Assembly (NCBI GenBank): GCA_964386795.1
Contig: CAYLUE010000026.1
Location: forward strand, 1 to 21,661
DNA length: 21,661 bases
Reading direction: 5' to 3'
Source of the DNA: TMED108 sp964386795
Lineage (GTDB): Bacteria > Fidelibacterota > Marinisomatia > Marinisomatales > TCS55
The notes below the pieces were generated by a model, which was not told the origin of the DNA, made no database searches, and saw nothing but the letters and a program-made list of their open reading frames with translations. This document shows, piece by piece, positions 1 through 6,982 of the stretch. The position numbers and the translations under genes are program-made. Numbering within the stretch: the first letter of the stretch is position 1; each line of letters begins with the position of its first letter.

Positions 1-710
1 GTAGATGCCGCATCCATGGAATTGATCATGGGAGTGGTATCACCTGTCCAAGTTCCTGCGGCATGCGTACGTACAGGCTTGGGTGCCCAAGCAGTTCCAT
101 TGAAAATTGAATTTTGCGCACCAGGAGTCCCATTATCGGCAGTGCTTGGACCCCATTCATCCCTCCCAGTTCCAGCGCCCCAATTGTCTGAGGTAAAATC
201 TTTTAACTCATCACTTTTGCCACCTCCATTTGAAGGATCATAATCTCCACCGGAAACATATGTGTGTGAATAATAGTCAGCCTCATCGATAGTGGTTGTT
301 CCATTTAGTAGAGAGATCTTTGCACCAGCATTAATTAATATAGTTTGTGCAGCTGAACCAACTTTTCCTTCATTTAAGCGATAAACTGGTACAGATAAAT
401 TCTTATATGCAGTATACCCAACTTGATAAGTAGTATCAATAGAAATAATAGCATATGACCCAGCGGCTATACTGAGAGATCCCAAGGTAGTTTTTTTCTG
501 GTATGTTCTGTCATCATCTTCTAACATAAATACATAACCGGTTAAATCAACATCAGATTGACCGGCATTAAATAATTCGACAAACTCATAGTGTTCATCG
601 GGGCCTTGCCCGGCCGAAGGGTTGTAGTGAATTTCATTTATCACGATCTGTGAAAAGGATTGTGAAAGCGTAAATAAACTAATAAAACTAAACGATAGCA
701 TTTTTTTCAT
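1..710 (-). CDS. Secreted lamin-tail-domain (LTD) protein, 3' end missing
   Basis: The minus frame is open from an ATG at 708-710 to the window edge, about 236 residues, so the C-terminus is missing. It begins with a Sec signal (MKKMLSFSFISLFTLSQSFS) followed directly by QIVINEIHYNPSAGQG and HYEFVELFNAG. That is the hallmark opening of the lamin-tail domain, an Ig-like beta-sandwich common in exported bacterial proteins. The domain runs to about EWGPSTADNGTPGAQNS, a typical LTD end, after which a new region starts (TWTGDTTPMINS) and is cut. GAGAGG lies just upstream of the ATG. LTDs sit at the N-terminus of varied surface proteins and exported enzymes such as nucleases and CotH-like proteins, so the function cannot be assigned from this piece. 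It is divergent from the LacI-type regulator and shares a 137-bp intergenic region with it. Confidence 0.85.
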   Translation of the reverse strand, partial: MKKMLSFSFISLFTLSQSFSQIVINEIHYNPSAGQGPDEHYEFVELFNAGQSDVDLTGYVFMLEDDDRTYQKKTTLGSLSIAAGSYAIISIDTTYQVGYTAYKNLSVPVYRLNEGKVGSAAQTILINAGAKISLLNGTTTIDEADYYSHTYVSGGDYDPSNGGGKSDELKDFTSDNWGAGTGRDEWGPSTADNGTPGAQNSIFNGTAWAPKPVRTHAAGTWTGDTTPMINSMDAAS

Positions 711-799
711 AAGAAACCTCTCTCAAATAATTATCAAATTGTGCTCAGGGCAATGCAAAATATCAATAAATTTTATAGTACGCAAATAACATTCTTTTA

Positions 800-820
800 T
801 TATGCAAATTTTTTGCATAA
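800..820. promoter_or_regulatory. Palindromic operator candidate before the LacI-type gene
   Basis: Two perfect 9-base arms, TTATGCAAA (800-808) and TTTGCATAA (812-820), are separated by TTT, giving a 21-bp palindrome. A further direct copy of TATGCAAA follows at 823-830. It lies in the divergent intergenic region, ending 27 bp before the chosen regulator start. The position and dyad symmetry fit autoregulation by the LacI-family protein. This is inference: no second copy was found in the window. Confidence 0.5.
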
Positions 821-847
821 AATATGCAAATACTTTTATTGATTAAA

Positions 848-1846
848 ATGTCAACAGGATTAAAAGAAATATCAAATTTAACCGGCTATTCATTATCAAC
901 AGTTTCACGCGTACTAGCAAATAAGATTAGTGGTGATTCTAGAAGCGCAAAAAGAATTCTTTCTGTTGCGCGCGAGATAGGATACAGCAAATATCGAGAA
1001 ACTTCACCATCCTCTAATCGCATTCTAGACATTGCGCTTATTACGCAACACTTTTCAGAAGAATTCTATGCCTACCTTTACGCAAGCTTTGATCGAATAT
1101 GCTCTGAACATAATCATACTCTTACCATTCATTCGCTTAGATATAATCCATCAATTAAAAAGCAGTTATTGTATTTATCTCAAACCCATGATGGATTCAT
1201 TCTATTCTTACCAACTCTTGATCCTTTTGGATATAACGTAATTAAAAAAAGTTTAAAAGGCTATCCAATTATATCTATTGCACCAGTCTACGAACCGGTC
1301 TTTGATACTTTTACTTTTGATTCCTATCAGGGTGGTTCGCTAGCTGCAAATCAATTTATTAATTCAGGAATTAAAAAATTTGGTGTCATTCATGGACCAT
1401 CAGAAAAATGGGAGGCAGATCTTCGTAAGAATGGATTTAATGATACTATTAATAAAACTGGAGGAAAGGTATTATGGAATTACAAGGGGGACTATTCTTT
1501 TGAATCAGGAGAAAAAGCATTTCAAGATATTCATAAAAAGAAGGTTAATAAAATTGGTATATTTGCGAGCAATGATCAAATGGCAGTAGGGTTCATCCAT
1601 GCTGCATTAGAAAAAAATATTAAAATCCCTGGAGATTATTTTATTATTGGATATGATAATATTTTATTTAGTAAAATTTTCTATCCAAAACTCACAACAA
1701 TTAATACTAATGTAGATCAATTAGCCATTGAGGCGCTTGATTATTTAATAAGGTTGATTAAGGGTCAAATCAAATTGGGTGGTTCTGCAAAAAAAACTCT
1801 GATTCCTGTCAGCCTAGTTGAGAGAAACACAGATAAAAAGAGGTAA
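848..1846 (+). CDS. LacI-family transcriptional regulator
   Basis: A 332-residue protein with the LacI/GalR architecture. The N-terminal helix-turn-helix covers about residues 5-26 (LKEISNLTGYSLSTVSRVLA), followed by the hinge helix region near residues 32-46 (RSAKRILSVAREIGY). The periplasmic-binding-protein-like sugar domain runs from about 58 to 328, with the usual stretches DGFILFLPT, TFDSYQGGSLAANQFI, IFASNDQMAVGFI and IIGYDNI. I chose ATG 848 because it places MSTGLKEI immediately before the HTH, as is usual in the family. An in-frame ATG at 824 would add eight residues and sits inside the palindrome half-sites. No Shine-Dalgarno sequence precedes either start. The stop is 2 bp before the GH3 gene, so it probably regulates that operon in response to a beta-glucoside or glucose-type ligand. 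The ligand is inferred from context only. Confidence 0.92.
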   Translation: MSTGLKEISNLTGYSLSTVSRVLANKISGDSRSAKRILSVAREIGYSKYRETSPSSNRILDIALITQHFSEEFYAYLYASFDRICSEHNHTLTIHSLRYNPSIKKQLLYLSQTHDGFILFLPTLDPFGYNVIKKSLKGYPIISIAPVYEPVFDTFTFDSYQGGSLAANQFINSGIKKFGVIHGPSEKWEADLRKNGFNDTINKTGGKVLWNYKGDYSFESGEKAFQDIHKKKVNKIGIFASNDQMAVGFIHAALEKNIKIPGDYFIIGYDNILFSKIFYPKLTTINTNVDQLAIEALDYLIRLIKGQIKLGGSAKKTLIPVSLVERNTDKKR

Positions 1847-1848
1847 TA

Positions 1849-3669
1849 ATGATTAACAAATTTATGAGACTGATAACTTCAATACTTTTTCTTTATTTGA
1901 TAGGATGTTCCGATTCAAAAAGCGAACAACTTGCAACAGATAAAGTATTTGTTGACTCGCTTTTACAGGTTATGACCCTCGAAGAAAAAATTGGTCAAAT
2001 GACACAAATTGATCGGCAATTCTTAAATAGCATCTCAGATATTTCCAAATATGGCATTGGTTCTCTACTTAGCGGAGGCGGCAGTACGCCAAAAGTAAAT
2101 GAACCTAAAGCGTGGGCTGACATGTATGATATGTACCAAAAAGAGGCATTAAAATCACGCCTGAAAATTCCTCTATTATATGGTATCGATGCGGTACACG
2201 GGCATAATAATGTTGTTGGTGCTACAATTTTTCCTCATAATATTGGCTTAGGGGCAACGCGTGACCCCAAAATAGTTGAAGCCGTGGCAAGAGCAACTGC
2301 GCTGGAAGTTGCAGCGACTGGTATGGACTGGGATTTTGCACCCTGTCTGGCAGTACCTGATGATTATCGCTGGGGAAGAACCTATGAAGGATTTTCAGAA
2401 AATACCGCACTAGTTACTGAGCTTGGCGGTGCTGCGGTTAGAGGATATCAATCTACTGATATTAATAACCCACAAAGCGTACTTGCTTGCGCCAAACATT
2501 TTATCGGTGATGGTGGCACATTATTCGGTACAGGATTAAATAATTTAATTGATCGTGGAAACTTAGCGGTCTCGGAAAAAGAATTAAGAGAAAAACATCT
2601 ACCTCCATTTAAAGAAGCTATCGATAATGGCGTTGCTACATTCATGGCAGCATACAATACCTGGAATGATGTGAAATGCCATGCCAATAAATACCTACTA
2701 ACAGACCTATTGAAAGATGAGCTTGGCTTTCAAGGGTTCGTGGTTTCTGACTGGGCTGCCATTGAAGAAATTCCAGGTGACTATAAATCAGATATTATTA
2801 TTTCAATTAATGCAGGTATTGATATGGTTATGGTTCCTGGAGCTGTAAAATATGGCAATCAATCTTACGAGACATTTTTGACCCTGTTTAAAGAGTCGGT
2901 TGATGATGGCTCCATTCCAATGGAGCGTGTGGATGATGCAGTAAAAAGAATTCTGCTAGTCAAAAAACAGTCCGGGCTTTTTGATCGACCTTTTAGTGAT
3001 CAGCAATTGCTGTCACATATTGGATCTTCAAAACATCGCGAGATTGCTAGGGAAGCTGTAAGAAAAAGTATGGTACTACTAAAAAATAATGATAATGTTT
3101 TACCATTGCCAAAAAGTGGAAAAACGATTGTTGTCGCTGGCAGGGGTGCTGATAATATTGGAATGCAATCTGGTGGTTGGACGATTAGCTGGCAAGGCGA
3201 AATGGGTGAAACCACTAAAGGGACTACCATCTTAGATGCAATCAAATCAGCAGTTGATCCGGGTACAAACGTTGAATATTCAAAGAACGGAACCGGAGTT
3301 AATGGCGATGTCGCTGTTGTGGTGATTGGTGAAAAACCATACGCTGAAATGCAAGGTGATCGCGCAGATTTAAACTTAGACAATGATGACCTAAGCGTGA
3401 TTAATCGTCTAAAGAAAAAAGGTATGCCAGTTGTGGTTGTGTTGCTTTCTGGCCGGCCAATGATCGTTACTAAAGAAGTAAATAATTGGGATGGATTTGT
3501 CGCAGCGTGGCTGCCAGGCACTGAGGGCGCGGGAGTTGCAGATGTATTGTTTGGCGACTACAACCCTACTGGGAAGCTGTCCTACAGTTGGCCCAAATCC
3601 ATGAATCAATTTCCAATCAAAACCAATAATGATCACTTGTACGATTATGGCTATGGTTTATCTTACTAA
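1849..3669 (+). CDS. Glycoside hydrolase family 3 beta-glucosidase/exo-beta-glucanase, lipoprotein
   Basis: A 606-residue GH3 enzyme, expected to remove glucose from the non-reducing end of beta-glucans or cello/laminari-oligosaccharides with retention. The signal peptide ends in a lipobox (LIGC, Cys20), so it should be membrane-anchored on the periplasmic side or at the surface. The TIM-barrel domain shows YGIDAVHGHN (111-120), RWGRTYEGFSEN (174-185), AKHFIGDGG (215-223) and GFVVSDW with the nucleophile Asp301. The alpha/beta sandwich carries GGWTISWQG (442-450), GEKPYAEMQGD with probable acid/base Glu500, GRPM and AWLPGTEGAGVADVLFGD. It ends at YGLSY with no fibronectin-III-like third domain, the shorter layout of barley ExoI-type enzymes rather than full BglX. 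It lies 2 bp after the LacI-type gene and 23 bp before the ROK kinase. Family is certain; substrate linkage is inferred. Confidence 0.95.
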   Translation: MINKFMRLITSILFLYLIGCSDSKSEQLATDKVFVDSLLQVMTLEEKIGQMTQIDRQFLNSISDISKYGIGSLLSGGGSTPKVNEPKAWADMYDMYQKEALKSRLKIPLLYGIDAVHGHNNVVGATIFPHNIGLGATRDPKIVEAVARATALEVAATGMDWDFAPCLAVPDDYRWGRTYEGFSENTALVTELGGAAVRGYQSTDINNPQSVLACAKHFIGDGGTLFGTGLNNLIDRGNLAVSEKELREKHLPPFKEAIDNGVATFMAAYNTWNDVKCHANKYLLTDLLKDELGFQGFVVSDWAAIEEIPGDYKSDIIISINAGIDMVMVPGAVKYGNQSYETFLTLFKESVDDGSIPMERVDDAVKRILLVKKQSGLFDRPFSDQQLLSHIGSSKHREIAREAVRKSMVLLKNNDNVLPLPKSGKTIVVAGRGADNIGMQSGGWTISWQGEMGETTKGTTILDAIKSAVDPGTNVEYSKNGTGVNGDVAVVVIGEKPYAEMQGDRADLNLDNDDLSVINRLKKKGMPVVVVLLSGRPMIVTKEVNNWDGFVAAWLPGTEGAGVADVLFGDYNPTGKLSYSWPKSMNQFPIKTNNDHLYDYGYGLSY

Positions 3670-3692
3670 TTGGTTCATAGCGGGAGCATAAA

Positions 3693-4577
3693 ATGTCTTA
3701 TCGTTTAGGAATTGATCTTGGGGGAACAAAAATTGAAGCTATCTTAATAGATGACCAATTTCAAGTGATAGAACGTAAGCGTGTACCAACTATGCGCGAT
3801 GATGGCTATAGCGCAATTCTAAAAAGAATAATTGATCTTGCTAAAGATATGATTAATACTGCTGATATAGATGGCCCAATTGGTATATGTACACCAGGTG
3901 CAATTGAACCGAAAACTGGTCTACTAAAAAATAGTAATACGGTGTGCCTGATTGGTCAGCCTATTCAAAAAGATATGGAAAAGGAATTGAAGATTCCTGT
4001 ATTGATGGAAAACGATGCCAACTGCTTTGCCCTGGCAGAAGCAACCATTGGCGCAGCAAAAAAATATAATGTTGTATTTGGGGTCATTCTTGGCACCGGC
4101 TGTGGCGGTGGAATTTCTATCCATAAAAATATTCATCGTGGAGCAAATCGCATTGCTGGTGAATGGGGACATCATACCCTGTACCCAGATGGACGTGATT
4201 GCTACTGCGGAAATAAAGGCTGCACGGAATCCTATATTTCTGGTACAGCTCTTGAAAAAGAATGGCAAGAGATTTCGGGTACCTTTGCAAGAGTAACCGA
4301 TGTAATCGATAATAAACTGTATGAATCGCACCCCGAATGGAGAAGTAATTTTATTTTAAATTTTGGACGTGCAATGGCAAATGTAATTGATATATTAGAT
4401 CCAGATGCTATTGTGCTAGGTGGTGGACTTTCTAAAATAGATTTTTTATATACCGATGGCAAAGAATCAGCTTATAGCGAAACATTTAGTGAAATTGTAT
4501 CAACGCCTATCTTGAAAAATAAATTAGGTGATTCGGGCGGGGTGTTTGGTGCAGCAATGCTAGCGGATCACATTTGA
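3693..4577 (+). CDS. ROK-family sugar kinase, probable glucokinase/fructokinase
   Basis: A 294-residue ROK protein that would phosphorylate a hexose with ATP in the cytoplasm. The phosphate-binding loop is DLGGTK (8-13). The catalytic aspartate is in ENDAN (Asp108), a second glycine-rich ATP loop is GTGCGGG (134-140), and GEWGHH (157-161) leads into the zinc motif CYCGNKGC (Cys170, Cys172, Cys177). This is a complete set of ROK active-site and zinc residues, so it should be an enzyme, not a ROK repressor (no N-terminal HTH). GGGAG at 3681-3685 gives a good ribosome binding site for the ATG. Its place after a GH3 glucosidase argues for glucose as substrate. The CYCGNKGCTESYISG stretch is also seen in fructokinase (Mak) and NagK relatives, so the exact hexose stays open. 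Confidence 0.93.
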   Translation: MSYRLGIDLGGTKIEAILIDDQFQVIERKRVPTMRDDGYSAILKRIIDLAKDMINTADIDGPIGICTPGAIEPKTGLLKNSNTVCLIGQPIQKDMEKELKIPVLMENDANCFALAEATIGAAKKYNVVFGVILGTGCGGGISIHKNIHRGANRIAGEWGHHTLYPDGRDCYCGNKGCTESYISGTALEKEWQEISGTFARVTDVIDNKLYESHPEWRSNFILNFGRAMANVIDILDPDAIVLGGGLSKIDFLYTDGKESAYSETFSEIVSTPILKNKLGDSGGVFGAAMLADHI

Positions 4578-4840
4578 AATTTGCAAAGTGGCTGTATCAT
4601 TTAACAGCTACCGATCAATTTATCATTGTCGGTTTTTTTCTGTTTGGTATTGGACTCTCTTATTTAACAATCATCAGTTTTCGTTATTGGCATAATAAAA
4701 TCCACCATCAAGCTGAATATTCACACGAAGTTAGAATTACACCATTTTTTTTACTTGTCGTCGCGTTGATTTATGCCGCAATACTATATATGTCTATTGG
4801 GGAAAGCGTAACAAAGTGGATCCTTGAATTATTGGCCTAG
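4574..4840 (+). CDS. Small two-helix membrane protein of unknown function
   Basis: An 88-residue protein with two likely membrane helices (about 16-35 and 58-75) and a short charged, His-containing loop between them (RYWHNKIHHQAEYSHE). No catalytic motif or family is recognised. The start is a TTG at 4574-4576 that overlaps the TGA stop of the ROK kinase in the sequence TTGA, pointing to translational coupling. There is no ATG before the second helix, so TTG is the only sensible start. It is the last gene of the LacI-GH3-ROK unit. A role in transport or membrane association of the pathway is possible but not shown. Confidence 0.7.
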   Translation: MKFAKWLYHLTATDQFIIVGFFLFGIGLSYLTIISFRYWHNKIHHQAEYSHEVRITPFFLLVVALIYAAILYMSIGESVTKWILELLA

Positions 4841-4857
4841 GCCAAATTATTTTTTTC
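4832..4857 (+). terminator. Weak rho-independent terminator at the end of the sugar operon
   Basis: The 14-bp perfect palindrome TTGGCCTAGGCCAA (4832-4845) can form a 5-bp stem with a CTAG loop and is followed by ATTATTTTTTTC. It overlaps the stop codon of the small membrane gene and lies between convergent genes. The short stem makes termination plausible but weak. Confidence 0.45.
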
Positions 4858-5536
4858 TTAGCTTTGTTTCGTTATCTATATATAATGGTATAAACAATAA
4901 AGAGAAGCCGTAAAACATATCTTCAAATGGGATCGTCCCTAGTCTAATCCCCAAATTGTGATCATCGTTATACCAAACCACTTCACCAACAATAAAGGAT
5001 CCTGTCAAAATACCATTGATGATAAAGAAGGGGAGCAAAATAAACACATAAGAAACTAAAAATGAGCTTAATAACTCAGGTGCTCGATAGTATGCCAATC
5101 CAATTAATATTGCTGCCAATATAAATGCTGAGATGGTATAGTAATTCGCAGAATTTAATATGCTAATTGTAAGCAAAAAAAATAGGAGGGCATAAACTAC
5201 AAATTTGGTAGCCACTGGTGTTAGTGTTAGCTGGGGTGAAAAAAATTCCTTACAATAATGAATAAATAAAGAACAATATGGTATGCAGATAAAAAAGAGC
5301 CACTCTTCGATAGGAAGTCCTAGTAAATCTTTTCCTATTAAATAGTTACTATTAAATCCCCATATCCCCCAGCGCGTAAAAAAAATATCATGAATAATAA
5401 ATAGTGTAGCGGCGAATAATATTCCAGGGGATAGTGCGATAAACTGTCTAAAATACTGAACGCGATGTTCAAAAGAGAAAGCGAAGGGTAATGCGATAGA
5501 GGAAAGATTAAGAATTAAATAAAGATAATTATCCAT
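4847..5536 (-). CDS. Lycopene beta-cyclase, fused CrtYc-CrtYd (CarR-domain) type
   Basis: A 229-residue hydrophobic protein with two tandem lycopene cyclase domains, the size of fused heterodimeric-type cyclases. The first repeat has RWGIWGFNSNYLIG (55-68) and the acidic PIEEWLFF (75-82). The second has WYNDDHNLGIRLG (188-200) and PFEDMFYGF (203-211). Both carry the conserved P-x-E-[ED] acidic pair needed for cyclisation. It would convert lycopene to beta-carotene in the membrane, through about six to seven helices. It differs from the FAD-binding CrtY/CrtL enzymes, as no Rossmann motif is present. The start overlaps the 3' end of the hydroxylase gene by 8 bp, so the two are co-translated. 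No phytoene synthase or desaturase gene is in the window, so the rest of the pathway must be elsewhere. Confidence 0.9.
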   Translation of the reverse strand: MDNYLYLILNLSSIALPFAFSFEHRVQYFRQFIALSPGILFAATLFIIHDIFFTRWGIWGFNSNYLIGKDLLGLPIEEWLFFICIPYCSLFIHYCKEFFSPQLTLTPVATKFVVYALLFFLLTISILNSANYYTISAFILAAILIGLAYYRAPELLSSFLVSYVFILLPFFIINGILTGSFIVGEVVWYNDDHNLGIRLGTIPFEDMFYGFSLLFIPLYIDNETKLRKK

Positions 5537-5984
5537 TCTTCGCGCTGATCATCCTCAATGTCTTGAGGCCAACAAACAACATTCCAAAAGAGACACCATC
5601 CTCTTTATTTACATTTGCATGATGCATTCTATGTTCATATAGGATAGCTTTTAAATATGCATTTCGCGGTTTCTTAAAATATTTTATTCTACGGTGAATA
5701 AAAATATCATGGACTATTGCATATGCAATACCATAAAGCAATATTCCTAATCCGGAAAAGAATAAAATATCATTTTGGTAAAAATGACCGAACATAAAAC
5801 CCAGTATGCTAGGGATTGCAAAAATTAATGCAAATGAATCATTTTTTTGGTAGGGTTTTCCTGTTAGGACGTGATGGTCTTCATGCAAAACCCATAATGG
5901 GCCGTGCATCAGAAATTTATGGGTTGCCCAAGCAACAAATTCCATGCCAATAAATGCTGTTATAACGATAAATAATTGAAACAT
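5529..5984 (-). CDS. crtZ: Beta-carotene 3-hydroxylase (CrtZ type)
   Basis: A 151-residue di-iron membrane hydroxylase of the fatty-acid-hydroxylase/sterol-desaturase superfamily. The full histidine set is present with CrtZ spacing: His22-x4-His27, His34-x2-His37-His38, His92-x4-His97 and His118-x2-His121-His122. Length and motif order match bacterial CrtZ, which adds hydroxyls at C3 and C3' of the beta-ionone rings to give zeaxanthin. It is directly upstream of the lycopene cyclase with an 8-bp overlap, the expected pathway order for lycopene to beta-carotene to zeaxanthin. The SDR gene ends 50 bp upstream on the same strand. No Shine-Dalgarno sequence is seen before the ATG at 5984. The family also includes ketolase-like relatives, but CrtZ is by far the best match. 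Confidence 0.92.
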   Translation of the reverse strand: MFQLFIVITAFIGMEFVAWATHKFLMHGPLWVLHEDHHVLTGKPYQKNDSFALIFAIPSILGFMFGHFYQNDILFFSGLGILLYGIAYAIVHDIFIHRRIKYFKKPRNAYLKAILYEHRMHHANVNKEDGVSFGMLFVGLKTLRMISAKNG

Positions 5985-6034
5985 ATCTTAAATCAAATTT
6001 ACATAATAAGTTATTTTTGTGACGAATTATTTAA

Positions 6035-6886
6035 TTATTTTTTCTTCTTTTTGCGTTTCATTTCAAGAAGCTTCCAAGCTGCCTTTGGAATCTTTTCCAA
6101 TTCATTCATTTGCCCTGCACCTTGCAACCATTCTCCTCCATCAATTGTCACCACTTCTCCATTAATATAGGAAGCCTGATCACTGACTAGATATGAAGCA
6201 AGATTTGCAAGCTCAATGTGTTCCCCTGCCCGCTTCAGCGGTATCCGTGCTTTCATTTTTTTCTCTATACCTAGCCCTGGAGGCGCTAATCGGGACCATG
6301 CCCCCTTGGTAGGAAAAGGACCTGGTGCGATGGCTACGGTTCGAATGCCATACTTTGCCCACTCCACAGCAAGCGATCTGGTCATTGCTATAACACCTGC
6401 TTTTGCGCAGGCAGAGGGCACAACATATCCCGAACCGGTCCAAGCATAAGTTGTTACAATATTCAATATAATTCCACTTTTGTTTTTACGCATGACCTTG
6501 CCAGCCGCTTGTGTACAATGAAACGTGCCGTTCAGCACTATATCAATCACGGTCTTGAATGCATTGGGACTTAATTTTTCCGTGGGGCTAATAAAATTAC
6601 CGGCTGCGTTATTTAATAAAATATCGATAGAGCCTAATTCTTTGACGGTTTGCTCTACCATTGATTCAACTTGATCCGGATCCCTTACATCGCAGGGAAT
6701 TGCAATAACCTTTCCCTTTAACTTACGTAACTCTTTTGCGGTATCATTGATCACGTCCTCGCGGCGACTAGTAATTACTAAATTAGCTCCGAGCTCTGCA
6801 AATCTGGTTGCCATTGACTTGCCTAGACCCGTACCGCCACCGGTCACAATAATATTCTTTCCTTTAAGCAGACCTGTATCAAACAT
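6035..6886 (-). CDS. Short-chain dehydrogenase, 2,4-dienoyl-CoA reductase type
   Basis: A 283-residue SDR with the NADP(H) glycine motif TGGGTGLG (15-22), CDVRDP (65-70) and NNAAGN (92-97). Instead of the classical YxxxK it has TTYAWTGSGYVVPSACAKAG, giving Tyr147, Ser158 and Lys162. Together with Asn97 this matches the Asn-Tyr-Ser-Lys catalytic set of mammalian mitochondrial 2,4-dienoyl-CoA reductase (DECR1) and Bacillus FadH-like enzymes. APGPFPTKGAWSRL after the active site is also characteristic. The probable role is NADPH reduction of 2,4-dienoyl-CoA during breakdown of polyunsaturated fatty acids. The C-terminus is an unusual run of Lys/Arg (residues 277-283). AGGAAA lies about 10 bp before the ATG. 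It is upstream of crtZ with a 50-bp gap; a link with carotenoids is not evident from chemistry. Confidence 0.87.
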   Translation of the reverse strand: MFDTGLLKGKNIIVTGGGTGLGKSMATRFAELGANLVITSRREDVINDTAKELRKLKGKVIAIPCDVRDPDQVESMVEQTVKELGSIDILLNNAAGNFISPTEKLSPNAFKTVIDIVLNGTFHCTQAAGKVMRKNKSGIILNIVTTYAWTGSGYVVPSACAKAGVIAMTRSLAVEWAKYGIRTVAIAPGPFPTKGAWSRLAPPGLGIEKKMKARIPLKRAGEHIELANLASYLVSDQASYINGEVVTIDGGEWLQGAGQMNELEKIPKAAWKLLEMKRKKKKK

Positions 6887-6929
6887 AGATAATTTTCCTG
6901 ATAATATTTATTAAACTAAGTATAAAAAC

Positions 6930-6961
6930 AAAAAAGCCCCGATATAAATCGAGGCTTTTTT
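6930..6961 (-). terminator. Rho-independent terminator of the repeat-rich gene
   Basis: The hairpin pairs an A-run plus GCC and CGAT (6930-6943) with ATCG and GGC plus a T-run (6948-6961) around an ATAA loop, with one C-A mismatch. It lies 22 bp past the stop of the minus-strand repeat gene and ends in T-runs when read on either strand. It separates that gene from the SDR gene, which must therefore have its own promoter. Confidence 0.85.
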
Positions 6962-6982
6962 ATTTATTTACCTAAAAGGTAA

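Noticed and set aside
1..710. Type IX secretion cargo identity for the LTD protein
   Set aside because: The C-terminus, where a sorting domain would be, is outside the window, so nothing supports the claim.
3000..3521. A 173-codon minus-strand open frame opposite the GH3 gene
   Set aside because: It lies wholly inside a clearly conserved GH3 coding region, is Ser/Pro/Thr-rich low-quality protein, and is explained as the antisense shadow of that gene.
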